Assembly: GCF_034314165.1 (NCBI RefSeq)
Contig: NZ_JAVIWK010000001.1
Coordinates: 4,231,001-4,295,000 of the forward strand
Direction: 5' to 3'
DNA from: Pseudomonas sp. Bout1
GTDB taxonomy: Bacteria; Pseudomonadota; Gammaproteobacteria; Pseudomonadales; Pseudomonadaceae
Length of the DNA stretch: 64,000 nucleotides
This document shows positions 17,659-26,996 of the stretch, piece by piece (position 1 is the first letter of the stretch; every line of letters starts with the position of its first letter). The translations under genes and the position numbers were made by a program. The notes under the pieces were generated by a model that was not told the DNA's origin, did no database searches, and saw only the letters and a program-made list of their open reading frames with translations.

Positions 17659-18768
17659 ATGGACGCTCACACCAGCGCTGTGCCCGAACCCACGAAAACA
17701 TCCCGGCGCAAACAGGTGCTGCGCCTGGGCCTGCTGACCCTGGCCGTGGTGGGTGGCGTGTGGTACGCGAGCCACTGGTGGTTGGTCAGCCGCTTTGTCG
17801 AAGACACCGACGACGCCTACGTGGGCGCGGATGTGACGGTCATCAGCGCCAAGGTGCCAGGCTATATCAGCGAAGTGACCGTGCTCGACAACCAGTTCGT
17901 GCACGCCGGTGACGTGCTGGCCCGCATTGATGTGCGCGACTACCGCACGGCCCTGGCCAAAGCCGATGGCGCCGTGGCCGCGCAACAGGCCTCGCTCGCC
18001 AACCTGGACGCCACCGAACAACTGCAACTGGCGGTGATCAACCAGGCCAAGGCCCAGATCGACGCTACCGACGCCGAAACTCAACGGGCCAGCGACGATC
18101 AGGCGCGTTACCAGAACCTGGTGCGCAGCCAGGCTGTGTCGGTCGAAAGCGCGCAACGGGTCAACGCGGTGTGGAAGACCGCCCGCGCCGATCACTCCCG
18201 GGCGCAAGCCGGGTTGATGGCGGCCACCCGGCAAATCGACGTGATTGAAACCCAGCGCGGCCAGGCCCGTGCCGCGCTTCAGCAAGCCCAAGCCGAACGC
18301 GACCAGGCACAACTGAACATCAGCTACACCGAACTGCGTGCCCCGGTGGACGGCTATGTGGGCAACCGTCGCGCCAGGGTCGGTGCCTACGCCGCGGCCG
18401 GCAGCCAGTTGATCTCGGTGGTGCCGGCGAAAGGCTTGTGGGTAGACGCCAATTTCAAGGAGGACCAACTGGGGCGCCTGCAAATTGGCCAACGCGTGAA
18501 TATCCGCGCCGATATCCTGCCGGGCCGTGAATTCCACGGGCACATCGAGAGCCTGGCCCCCGCCACTGGAGCGCAATTCAGTGTATTGCCGCCGGAAAAC
18601 GCCACCGGCAACTTCACCAAGATCGTGCAGCGCGTGCCGGTACGTGTACGGCTCGACAGCAACGATGCTGACTTTGGCGCCCTGCGCCCGGGGCTGTCGG
18701 TGATGGCCCGGGTCAACACCGATGAGCCGTTCGACGACCAGGCCAGCGCACTCAAGGCCCAGCTATGA
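17659..18768 (+). CDS. HlyD/EmrA-family membrane fusion protein
   Basis: This 369-aa periplasmic adaptor has a basic N-terminus and one TM helix (about residues 24-45), a biotinyl-lipoyl-like segment (DDAYVGADVTVISAKVPGYI, and VTVLDNQFVHAGDVLARID), a coiled-coil hairpin (about 95-210), then a beta-barrel region (SYTELRAPVDGYVGNRR). It should couple an EmrB-type MFS pump to an outer-membrane channel. Its stop overlaps the start of the pump gene by 4 nt (ATGA). No outer-membrane factor gene is nearby. Confidence 0.93.
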   Translation: MDAHTSAVPEPTKTSRRKQVLRLGLLTLAVVGGVWYASHWWLVSRFVEDTDDAYVGADVTVISAKVPGYISEVTVLDNQFVHAGDVLARIDVRDYRTALAKADGAVAAQQASLANLDATEQLQLAVINQAKAQIDATDAETQRASDDQARYQNLVRSQAVSVESAQRVNAVWKTARADHSRAQAGLMAATRQIDVIETQRGQARAALQQAQAERDQAQLNISYTELRAPVDGYVGNRRARVGAYAAAGSQLISVVPAKGLWVDANFKEDQLGRLQIGQRVNIRADILPGREFHGHIESLAPATGAQFSVLPPENATGNFTKIVQRVPVRVRLDSNDADFGALRPGLSVMARVNTDEPFDDQASALKAQL

Positions 18769-20329
18769 ACAGCCCGTTGCCCACCCTCAGCACATCACAA
18801 AAGGTCGCGGCCTTCGCCACCATGTGCGTGGGCATGTTCATCGCCTTGATCGACATCCAGATCGTGTCCGCCTCGCTCAAGGACATCGGCGGTGGGCTGT
18901 CTGCCGGTGCAGACGATACCGCATGGGTGCAGACCGCCTACCTGATCGCCGAAATCATCGTCATCCCCATGTCGGGCTGGCTGTCGCGGGTGATGAGCAC
19001 GCGCTGGCTGTTTGCGGCATCGGCAGCCGGGTTTACCCTCACCAGCCTGCTGTGTGCGATGGCCTGGAACATCCAGAGCATGATCGCGTTTCGCGCCTTG
19101 CAGGGTTTTTGGGTGGCTCGATGATCCCGTTGGTGTTCACCACCGCGTTCATGTACTTCAACGGCAAGCAACGGGTGATCGCCGCCTCCACCATCGGCGC
19201 CATCGCGTCCCTGGCGCCCACACTCGGCCCTGCGGTCGGCGGCTGGATCACCGATATTTCCTCCTGGCACTGGCTGTTCTACATCAACCTGGTGCCCGGC
19301 CTGTTCGTAACCTTTGCGGTGCCGATGCTGGTCAAGGTCGACCGCCCCAACCCGTCGCTGCTCAAGGGTGCCGACTACACCGGCATGGCGTTGATGGCGG
19401 TGTTTCTCGGCTGCCTGGAATACACCCTGGAAGAAGGCCCGCGCTGGAACTGGTTCAGTGACAGCACCATTTCCACCACCGCCTGGATCGCCGCCATCAG
19501 TGGCGGGCTGTTTATCTGGCGCTGCCTGGAAATCAAGGAGCCGATTGTCGATTTGCGCGCCCTGCGGGATAGAAACTTCGCCCTGGGCTGCCTGTTTTCG
19601 TTCATCACCGGTATCGGCATTTTTGCCACCATCTACCTTACGCCGTTGTTTCTCGGCAGGGTGCGCGGGTACGGCTCGCTGGATATCGGCCTGGCGGTGT
19701 TTTCCACGGGGATATTCCAGTTACTGGCGATCCCGGTGTACGCGCTACTGGCCAACCGCTTCGACTTGCGCTGGATCCTGATGTTCGGCTTGTCGCTGTT
19801 TGCCCTGTCGATGTGGGACTTCTCCCCTATCACCCACGACTGGGGCGCCAAGGAGTTGCTGCTGCCCCAGGCCATACGCGGGTTTGCCCAACAAATGGCG
19901 GTGCCGCCCGTGGTCACGCTTACCCTTGGCGCGCTGGCTCCCGACCGGCTAAAACTCGCCTCGGGGCTGTTCAACCTGATGCGCAACCTCGGCGGTGCCA
20001 TTGGCATCGCGGCCTGCGCCACGGTACTGAATGACCGCACCAATTTGCACTTCTTGCGCTTGGCCGAGCATCTGAACATCCAGAACGAATCGATGAATGT
20101 GTGGTTGGAGCAGCTTTCCGGCAATGCCCAGTTGCTGGGGCAAAACAGCCTGGACGCCAGCCAGTTCGCGCTGCATCAACTGTGGGCGCTGACCTGGCGC
20201 GAGGCGCAGACGCTGACCTATGCGGATGCTTTTTTGATGATCATGGTGTGCTTCATCGTCGCCGTGTTGCTGGTGCCCCTGATGCGCAAGGTGCAGCCGC
20301 CGAAGCAGCCGACGGCGGATGCGCATTGA
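18765..20329 (+). pseudogene. EmrB-type DHA2 MFS pump gene, frameshifted
   Basis: The frame from ATG 18765 encodes a good EmrB start (QKVAAFATMCVGMFIALIDI) but hits TGA at 19122-19124. The rest of the pump, from GFLGGSMIPLVFTTAFMYF to the stop at 20329, lies in the -1 frame. The switch is at a T5 run (19106-19110); one more T would restore a ~521-aa protein with 14 TM segments. The zero-frame context G GGT TTT also fits the X XXY YYZ pattern of a -1 slippery heptamer. A recent deletion or a read error is likelier than programmed shifting. It is coupled to the HlyD gene. Confidence 0.85.
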
Positions 20330-20363
20330 AGATGACGGCAGCCACGCCACGCAGGGTGCCGCA

Positions 20364-21569
20364 TCATCGTGCCGGTGGCGTATCCGTCCGTGATACGAGC
20401 AATGCAAGCACGCAAGCCAACAGAAGAAACATGCCACTCACGATAAAAGTGGCCTGGTAGCCAGCCCCGTCATACAACACGCCCCCTAACGTCGCGCCGA
20501 GGGTGATAGCCAACTGAATGACAGCCACCATCAGCCCTCCTCCGGCTTCGGCATCCTGAGGCAATGTGCGCGATAACCAAGTGAACCAACCCACAGGCGC
20601 GCACGTAGCAACCAGCCCCCACACGCCCAGCAAAACGGCTGTAGCCAGCATTGAACTGCCATAGACTATTAACGCCATGGCAATGCCCGACATCAACAGC
20701 GGAATCAGCGTCAGCACTCGATAAAGACTGCGGTTCAGCAATGAACCGATCAGCATCGTACCCGCCAACCCGGCCATCCCGATGATCAGCAGTAGCAGGG
20801 ATAAACCCGACACATCAACGCGGGTCACCGACTCAAGGAACGGGCGCAGATAGGTGAATAGCGCGAACTGCCCCATAAACAAAAATGCCACTGCCGCCAT
20901 GCCCAGAAAGACGTTGAGGCGACCCAACAACCGAAAGACATCAACAGCAGACCCAGGCTCATCTTGACCAGGCATTTTCGGCAGGGTGAAGGCTTGCCAA
21001 CACAGCGCCAGAGCCGCGAGTGGAACCACGCAAAAAAATGCACCTCGCCAGCCGATCAGCCCGCCCATAAAACTGCCAATCGGCGCTGCGACCGCCGTGG
21101 CGAGTGCGGTACCGCCCTGGATCAACGCGATGGCTTTAGGCACGAAAGGCTCAGGTGCAATCCGCATCATGACCGCGGTCGACATTGCCCAACTTCCTCC
21201 GATCGCTATGCCCAAAATGGCGCGCCCCACCATCAGTGTCGAGTAGTTCGGGGCAAAGGCAACGAGCGTGCCGGAGGCAATCATCAAGGCCGTCAGGAAT
21301 AGCAAAACAGGCCTTCGGTCAAGCCTGCGAATGACGCTGGAGATGAACAGGCTGGTGATGACCGCGAAGAGGCCGGAAATCGAAATTGCTTGTCCAGCCT
21401 GCCCCTCCGTAAGCCCGAGATCGTTCGCAAGCGGCGTGAGCAAACTCACCGGCAGAAACTCGGAAGTCACAAGGGCGAAGGCGCACAGCGCCATCGCCAG
21501 GACTGCTCCCCATACCTGACGGCTCGCTGTTTGAGTAGGCAAAACGGTGCTGCTCATCGGGTCGGTCAC
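20364..21569 (-). CDS. MFS transporter (DHA1, AraJ/PbuE-like)
   Basis: This 401-aa inner-membrane protein begins MTDPMSSTVLPTQTASRQVWGA, and its first membrane segment contains ALCAFALVTSEFLPVSLLTPLA, characteristic of the 12-TM sugar/purine/drug efflux subgroup. Motif A-like SSVIRRLDRRPVLLFL follows. The ATG overlaps the stop codon of the upstream hydrolase gene (ATGA), so the two are translationally coupled. A paralogue with the same FALVTSEFLPV start lies at 34100. The substrate is unknown. Confidence 0.92.
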   Translation of the reverse strand: MTDPMSSTVLPTQTASRQVWGAVLAMALCAFALVTSEFLPVSLLTPLANDLGLTEGQAGQAISISGLFAVITSLFISSVIRRLDRRPVLLFLTALMIASGTLVAFAPNYSTLMVGRAILGIAIGGSWAMSTAVMMRIAPEPFVPKAIALIQGGTALATAVAAPIGSFMGGLIGWRGAFFCVVPLAALALCWQAFTLPKMPGQDEPGSAVDVFRLLGRLNVFLGMAAVAFLFMGQFALFTYLRPFLESVTRVDVSGLSLLLLIIGMAGLAGTMLIGSLLNRSLYRVLTLIPLLMSGIAMALIVYGSSMLATAVLLGVWGLVATCAPVGWFTWLSRTLPQDAEAGGGLMVAVIQLAITLGATLGGVLYDGAGYQATFIVSGMFLLLACVLALLVSRTDTPPAR

Positions 21570-22594
21570 TTCAGGTTGGTCTGGAAGAACGAGGTCAGTT
21601 TGGCAAAAGGAATCAGGTCGACTCGGTCGTAGAGATCCACATGGCCCGCACCTGGAATGATCACGAGCTCCTTGGGTTGGCCAGCCAGTCGATAAGCCTC
21701 TTCACTGAACTCACGGGAGTGAGCCTGTTCACCGGCGATGAACAGCATCGGGCGTGGCGAAATCGTCTCGATATCGTTGAACGGATAAAAGTTCATGAAC
21801 TTGACGTTGCTGGTCAGCGTTGGGTGAGTGGTCAGCAGCGGTGATTGGCCTTTGGGGGTGAACTCACCGCGTGGCGTGCGGTAGAAATCGTAGAATTCGC
21901 GCTCTATCGCGTTGGATTTGTCCGTCAGTTCATGGACTGTCCCACTGGTGTATCGGGTTTCGCCGCCGGTGAACTCCGCATAGCGCTGTTCGGCAGCCGC
22001 GGCAATGCCTTGCTTCCTCTGCTCGACAGTGACGGAATGCTTCAAGCCGTTTCGGTTGGCTGCGCCCATGTCGTACATGCTGACCGTGGCAATCGCCTTC
22101 ATTCGCGGGTCGATCTTTGCAGCGCTGATAACGAAGCTGCCGCTGCCACAAATGCCCAGGACACCAATCCGGTTTCGATCAACAAACGTCTGTGTGCCCA
22201 GATAGTCCAAGGCAGCACTGAAGTCTTCAGCATAGATTTCCGGCGACACCGCGTTGCGCGGCAGGCCATCACTTTCGCCCCAGAACGACAGATCGATGGC
22301 AAGGGTCACGAAACCCTGCTCTGCCAGCTTCTGCGCATACAGGTTCGAACTCTGTTCTTTAACCGCGCCCATGGGATGGCCAACGATGATCGCGGCGTTT
22401 TGGCTGCCCGGTTTCAAATCTTTTGGGAAGAACAGATTCCCTACGGTGTTCATCTGGTACTGATTTTTGAAAGTCACCTTCTGCATCGTGACCTTCTCAC
22501 TTTTGTAAAAATTATCGGCTCCGTTAGACATGCCTGCTCCCAGTGCACAGAGCGACGACATCAGAAGGCCAAGCAAGACAACCAGTTTTCTCAT
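21566..22594 (-). CDS. Secreted alpha/beta hydrolase, dienelactone-hydrolase-like
   Basis: Starting at the ATG 22592-22594 (preceded by GGGAG), this is 342 aa with a signal peptide (RKLVVLLGLLMSSLCALGAG). The fold is alpha/beta hydrolase: IIVGHPMGAVKEQ, AIDLSFWGESDG, and the nucleophile elbow LGICGSGSF, where Cys149 replaces the usual Ser, as in dienelactone hydrolases. The His is in GAGHVDLYDR. It is probably periplasmic, which is unusual for dienelactone hydrolases. It is operonic with the MFS gene and divergent from a LysR gene that probably controls both. Confidence 0.85.
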   Translation of the reverse strand: MRKLVVLLGLLMSSLCALGAGMSNGADNFYKSEKVTMQKVTFKNQYQMNTVGNLFFPKDLKPGSQNAAIIVGHPMGAVKEQSSNLYAQKLAEQGFVTLAIDLSFWGESDGLPRNAVSPEIYAEDFSAALDYLGTQTFVDRNRIGVLGICGSGSFVISAAKIDPRMKAIATVSMYDMGAANRNGLKHSVTVEQRKQGIAAAAEQRYAEFTGGETRYTSGTVHELTDKSNAIEREFYDFYRTPRGEFTPKGQSPLLTTHPTLTSNVKFMNFYPFNDIETISPRPMLFIAGEQAHSREFSEEAYRLAGQPKELVIIPGAGHVDLYDRVDLIPFAKLTSFFQTNLK

Positions 22595-22768
22595 GAGGTG
22601 CTCCCATCGTTGAATAGGTGCCGGCCAAGACCAGCAAGGGGTAAGGACCACGCCTGTGATAACAGACGAGGCTTGGCCTATTCTCCGTGAGTGCGTCATG
22701 CTTGATAATCTAATGAAAGCTTGTTGAAGCTATAAGTCAGACTAATCAATCCAGATAGGCCGCCTACG

Positions 22769-23668
22769 ATGCCAAGACATAATCTGAATGACCTTCTGGC
22801 CTTTGTGACGGTCGCCAGGGCAGGCAGCTTTACACGGGCTGCGGCTCACTTGGGTGTCACACAGTCCGCGCTGAGCCAGGCTGTTTCCGGGCTTGAAAAG
22901 CGCCTGGAAATACGACTCCTGACACGCACCACTCGTAGCGTTTCGCCGACCAGTGCGGGTGAGCGCCTGATGCAAACCATCGGTCATCGCTTCGATGAAA
23001 TCGAGGCCGAGGTGGATGCCTTGACCGAGCTGCGGGACAAGCCCGCAGGCACGGTGCGCATTACCTGTGGTGATTTTGTCCTGAGGACAATACTGCTTCC
23101 CCGGCTCACGCCGTTGCTCCTCGAATACCCCGATATCAAGGTTGAGTTTGATATCAACTATGGCTTCCGGGACATCGTCGCGGACCGCTTCGATGCAGGC
23201 ATCCGATTTGGCGACACCGTTGATAAAGATATGATCGCCATCCCTATCGGCCCGCAGGTACGGATGGCTGTCGTAGGGGCGCCAGCGTATTTCGCCGGCA
23301 ATCCCGTACCAAAAAAGCCACAGGATCTGGTGAATCACCGATGTATCGATATTCGCTATCCAACGCTTGGCGGGCTCGCTGTCTGGGAATTCGAAAAGCG
23401 TGGCCGCAAGGTCAACGTGCGCGTCGCAGGCCAAATCATTCTTAACACCAGCGCACATGTACCGGCTGCGGCCGTTAACGGCTTGGGCATCGCGTACCTG
23501 CCGGAAGAAGAATTTGCACCGCATATCGAGAATGGCCGCCTGGTACGAGTCCTGGAGGACTGGTGCCCGTTGTTCTCGGGTTATCACCTGTACTACCCAA
23601 GCCGTCGCTTGCCAACACCTGCCTTTACGCTTGTTCTGAATGCGCTACGAGCCGATGGCCCCTACTAG
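22769..23668 (+). CDS. LysR-family regulator
   Basis: This 299-aa protein has the HTH MPRHNLNDLLAFVTVARAGSFTRAAAHLGVTQSALS and the common effector domain (GTVRITCGDFVLRTILLPRL). It is divergent from the hydrolase-MFS operon, with a 174-nt shared promoter region, and is the obvious candidate regulator. Its 3' end overlaps the convergent NTF2-like gene by 4 nt. Confidence 0.92.
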   Translation: MPRHNLNDLLAFVTVARAGSFTRAAAHLGVTQSALSQAVSGLEKRLEIRLLTRTTRSVSPTSAGERLMQTIGHRFDEIEAEVDALTELRDKPAGTVRITCGDFVLRTILLPRLTPLLLEYPDIKVEFDINYGFRDIVADRFDAGIRFGDTVDKDMIAIPIGPQVRMAVVGAPAYFAGNPVPKKPQDLVNHRCIDIRYPTLGGLAVWEFEKRGRKVNVRVAGQIILNTSAHVPAAAVNGLGIAYLPEEEFAPHIENGRLVRVLEDWCPLFSGYHLYYPSRRLPTPAFTLVLNALRADGPY

Positions 23669-24210
23669 AAACGAGGCATTTGAGCAGTAAGAAACTGGGT
23701 GACCTCGTTAACCGCCACACTCTGTGGCGCAGTACTCACTGCGGCTTCCAGGCTGCACCATGGGTAATTCAGCCCTGATACCCATTCCATGACACCCGCC
23801 AGATCCGCCGCTGGAAGGGTTTTCATATGCTCGATAGTGATAGTGAGCTTTTCAACAAGCCCCGATTCGGCGCTGAACTGCCACTCATACACGCCGCACC
23901 CAACCCGGGCTTCTCCGGTGTTTTTGTCGGACATGCCCACCAGCCATTTGCACTGATAGGTTTTGGCCCCCGCCTCGGGTGGCTGCCCCAGGCAAAACGT
24001 ATAGACGTTTTCAAAGGTCCGCCCGAATCGCCGTACCAGCACGTCGCCGATGCCGCCCACCCCTTCAACGTGGGGCGGGAACGAGATGGAACCGGTGCGC
24101 ACCACCATGTCCAGGGTCGCCTCCGGAACAAACGCCCGGTTGAGCAAATGCGGACGGTTGCCGTCCTTGGCGAGTATGTAGTGCTGAATCGCGAGTTGAG
24201 CAGTATTCAT
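23665..24210 (-). CDS. NTF2-like (SnoaL-type) protein
   Basis: This 181-aa protein starts MNTAQLAIQHYILAKDGNRPHLLNRAFVPEATLDMVV, typical of the NTF2-like cone fold (an initial helix, then a DGxR/F-type segment). Trp and Cys residues are frequent in the second half (YQCKWLVGM, GVYEWQF). The family includes ketosteroid-isomerase-like enzymes and plain binding proteins; no catalytic pair is recognisable. It is monocistronic, and the function is unknown. Confidence 0.65.
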   Translation of the reverse strand: MNTAQLAIQHYILAKDGNRPHLLNRAFVPEATLDMVVRTGSISFPPHVEGVGGIGDVLVRRFGRTFENVYTFCLGQPPEAGAKTYQCKWLVGMSDKNTGEARVGCGVYEWQFSAESGLVEKLTITIEHMKTLPAADLAGVMEWVSGLNYPWCSLEAAVSTAPQSVAVNEVTQFLTAQMPRF

Positions 24211-24256
24211 GGTTTTTCCGTCGATTCCCTATCGGATGATGCTTAGGCCTTCTGGA

Positions 24257-24419
24257 TCAGCCCTCAGAAGAAACAACGGGCTCATCAGCAGATTCAGTCG
24301 CCAGTTTCAATCGATCAGCTTTACTGATGTACTTGTCCTTGCGCGCAGGTGCCAATTTGGCGCTGGCCTTTTTGGCCTTGGCCTTGAACAACTGCTGTAG
24401 TTTTTTTTGACGATTCATG
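24257..24419 (-). pseudogene. DUF2986-like small basic protein, frameshifted
   Basis: From the ATG 24417-24419 the minus strand reads MNRQKKLQQLFKAKAKKASA and then leaves frame at a GGG (24359-24361 on the plus strand). Removing one of these bases joins it to KLAPARKDKYISKADRLKLA and a stop at 24257, giving 53 aa. The joined sequence matches my memory of DUF2986, a short Lys-rich Pseudomonas family with MNR(K/R)KK and KYISKA(D/E)R motifs. The 1-base surplus is either a real mutation or a sequence error. Confidence 0.55.
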
Positions 24420-24562
24420 TGTTCTATCCGGTTTTTAATCAGTGCTTGCCGTTGTGATTATCCATCTTTCATGCCGCTATCGAAGCACATTTAATTCATG
24501 GCACTCCACAGCGCCACAGCGGTCTTTCCTAAACACACCTACTTTCGCCCTGCGGAGCCGAC

Positions 24563-25189
24563 ATGATCATCGTCCACCACCTGAACAACTCTCGCTCGCA
24601 ACGCATCCTGTGGCTGCTCGAAGAACTCGGCCTGCCCTACGAAATCAAGCGTTACCAGCGCGACCCGAAAACCAACCTTGCGCCACCGGAGCTCAAGGCC
24701 ATCAATGCGCTGGGCAAATCGCCGGTGATTGAAGACGGGCCCCACGTGCTGATCGAGTCCGGCGCGATTATCGACTACCTGATTCGCCGCCATGGCGACG
24801 GCCGCCTGCAACCCGATCCCGCCACCGCCACGTACGATGAGTACGTGCAATGGCTGCACTTCGCCGAAGGCTCGGCCATCCTGCCGTTGATGCTCAACCT
24901 TTACGTCGGGCGCCTGGGTGACGCCGGCGCGCCGTTGCGTCCGCGCATTGACGCGGAGCTGGCCAATTATTTGGGTTACCTGAACAACGCGCTGGGGCTG
25001 ACGCCGTACCTGGTGGGTGAGGAATTGACTGGCGCGGATATCCAGATGAGTTTCATTGGCGAATTCGCCAGGGCCCAGGGCAAGCTGCAGGCGTACCCGA
25101 ACGTGGCGGCGTGGGTACAACGGTTCCAGCAAAGGCCGGCGTATCGCAAGGCGCTGGAACAGGGTGGGGAATACGCGTTTGCGAAGTGA
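24563..25189 (+). CDS. Glutathione S-transferase family protein
   Basis: This is a 208-aa cytoplasmic protein with an N-terminal thioredoxin-like domain (MIIVHHLNNSRSQRILWLLEELGLPYEIKRY, then KSPVIEDGPHVLIESGAIIDYL) and a helical C-terminal domain ending GGEYAFAK. The N-terminal NNSRSQR with catalytic Ser candidates and the ES motif at the glutathione gamma-Glu site fit the Beta/Theta-like bacterial GSTs. It is a single gene; the substrate is unknown. Confidence 0.93.
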   Translation: MIIVHHLNNSRSQRILWLLEELGLPYEIKRYQRDPKTNLAPPELKAINALGKSPVIEDGPHVLIESGAIIDYLIRRHGDGRLQPDPATATYDEYVQWLHFAEGSAILPLMLNLYVGRLGDAGAPLRPRIDAELANYLGYLNNALGLTPYLVGEELTGADIQMSFIGEFARAQGKLQAYPNVAAWVQRFQQRPAYRKALEQGGEYAFAK

Positions 25190-25295
25190 GGCACATGAGT
25201 GCCTCGGGGCCGAACGCCGACAACCCAGTTGTATTGCGTTAACCCCCAGAATGAGGATTACTGTAGGCCGTTTCCACTCCTGAGATGAACTCGCG

Positions 25296-25922
25296 ATGTT
25301 CGAACTGGCCCCCATTTTGACCTACGTAGCCGTTGTTATCGGCCTGTTCCTGATCCCTGGCCCTGCCGTGCTGCTGGTAATCACCCGCACCCTGCAGGGT
25401 GGCCGCAAGGTCGGAATTGCTACTGGGTTGGGCGTGGCTTCGGGCGACCTGATCCATACGCTGTGCGCAGCGCTGGGCTTGTCCGCGATCCTGATGACCT
25501 CGGCCGTGGCGTTCAACGTGGTTAAAATCGTGGGCGCCTGTTACCTGATCTACTTGGGCGTGCGCGCCTTCATGGCCAAGCCTGGCGCAAGCACGCGCAA
25601 GGATCTGCCCACGGTGACAGCGGCCCAGGCGTATTTCCAGGCGGTGGGCGCTGAAGTGCTGAACCCGAAGACCGCGATTTTCTTTCTGGCGTTCCTGCCG
25701 CAGTTCATTCACCCGGAATCGGGTTCTTCCCTGGCTCAATTCGCGGTATTGGGTTTGATTTTTTCGGGGCTCAGTGCGGTGTACACCACGCTGATTTCGG
25801 TGGCGATCCGCCCGTTGAGCCGCTGGATGACGGGGCTTTCAAGGTTGCGTCGTTGGGAGGGGAAGATCATTGGGACGCTGTTCATGGGGTTGGGGCTGAA
25901 AATAGCGTTTCAGCAGCGTTAA
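25296..25922 (+). CDS. LysE/RhtB-family exporter
   Basis: This is a 208-aa inner-membrane protein with about six TM segments and the family motif GLFLIPGPAVLLVITRTLQGGRKVGIATGLGVASGD near the N-terminus, plus AEVLNPKTAIFFLAFLPQF in the middle. It should export amino acids or related metabolites such as homoserine lactones. No regulator is divergent from it. A second family member lies at 26997. Confidence 0.93.
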   Translation: MFELAPILTYVAVVIGLFLIPGPAVLLVITRTLQGGRKVGIATGLGVASGDLIHTLCAALGLSAILMTSAVAFNVVKIVGACYLIYLGVRAFMAKPGASTRKDLPTVTAAQAYFQAVGAEVLNPKTAIFFLAFLPQFIHPESGSSLAQFAVLGLIFSGLSAVYTTLISVAIRPLSRWMTGLSRLRRWEGKIIGTLFMGLGLKIAFQQR

Positions 25923-25947
25923 TCCGTAGTGCCGTGTTGAACCTGGG

Positions 25948-26811
25948 TCACTCGGTTGCAAACCGCTGCCTTTTAACCCGGTACATATCGCCATCCGCAT
26001 GACTGAGCAGGCTGTCGGCGTCCTCACCGTCTGCCGGGTAAAACGCCACGCCGATACTGCAGGACGGCATCTTCACCGCGCCAAACTCAGCGCTCAGGGG
26101 CTGGGCCATCACCGCGAGTATCTGCTGTACCTTGGCAGCCACGGCCTCCGGCGACTGGATATCCGCCAGCAGCACGGTGAATTCATCGCCACCCATGCGT
26201 GCCACCAGGTCACTCTCACGTACACAGCCTTCCAGCCGCCGCGCAATCACGCAGAGCACGCGGTCGCCCAGGGCATGCCCGTGCACATCGTTGATGCCCT
26301 TGAAGTCATTCACGTCCAGAAACAACAAGGCCAGGGCGCTTTTGTGCTGGCGGGCCGCGTACAGGGCCTCGTCCAGCCGGTCATTGAACAGTGAGCGGTT
26401 GGTGAGGGCCGTCAGCGGGTCGTGATGGGCGAGAAAGCGCAGTTCTTCCTCGGCTTGCGTCAGGGCCGTGATGTCTCGTGCTACGCCAATCCGCGCGCCC
26501 ACTTCCTGGGACCAGAAGGCCGCCCACAGGATGTGCACGACACTGCCATCCTTGCGCATGTAACGGTTGCGAAAGTCGACATGGGGCTTGCCATTCATCA
26601 CCCGTACGATCGAGGCCCGGGTGCGCGCCAGGTCTTCAGGGTGCATATAGTTGGTGATCAGGGTGCCGGTGAGTTCGTCGGCGCAGTACCCCAGCAACGC
26701 TTCGCAGGCATCACTCACAAACACGATCTGGTTTTCACTGTCGACCACGAACACCGTATCCAGCATCAAGTGGATCAGTTTGGGATAGAGGGCGTGCAGG
26801 TCAATGGGCAT
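25948..26811 (-). CDS. PAS-GGDEF diguanylate cyclase
   Basis: This 287-aa cytoplasmic protein has a PAS domain (about residues 8-120, VDSENQIVFVSDACEALLGY) and a GGDEF domain (about 125-285). The active-site GGDEF is intact at about 207-211, with an RESD inhibitory site (RxxD) five residues before it, so it should make cyclic di-GMP and be product-inhibited. No membrane segment is present, so the signal is cytoplasmic. It is a single gene. Confidence 0.93.
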   Translation of the reverse strand: MPIDLHALYPKLIHLMLDTVFVVDSENQIVFVSDACEALLGYCADELTGTLITNYMHPEDLARTRASIVRVMNGKPHVDFRNRYMRKDGSVVHILWAAFWSQEVGARIGVARDITALTQAEEELRFLAHHDPLTALTNRSLFNDRLDEALYAARQHKSALALLFLDVNDFKGINDVHGHALGDRVLCVIARRLEGCVRESDLVARMGGDEFTVLLADIQSPEAVAAKVQQILAVMAQPLSAEFGAVKMPSCSIGVAFYPADGEDADSLLSHADGDMYRVKRQRFATE

Positions 26812-26874
26812 AGGTCAGGGAAGCGTCTGGTTCGGGTGGGCCGATCATAGCCCGATCATGATGGATGGCGAAAA

Positions 26875-26979
26875 GGAATCATCGCGGGCGACTACATCAG
26901 CTACCTGGCGAATGCGCCCCATGTGTTTGAGGCACTTGAGGCGGATACCACGGCGGTGATGGTGATTGAACACCCTTGA
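26875..26979 (+). pseudogene. 3' remnant of an XRE-cupin regulator
   Basis: The last 34 codons read GIIAGDYISYLANAPHVFEA ... VMVIEHP and a stop. This matches the C-terminal cupin strand pair of HTH-cupin regulators (GDYxSYPAxxPHxFEAL). No start or HTH is present upstream, where the GGDEF gene begins. It is a fossil fragment, probably left when an insertion or deletion removed the rest. Confidence 0.5.
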
Positions 26980-26996
26980 GGAGTGGGCCGGTGCCT

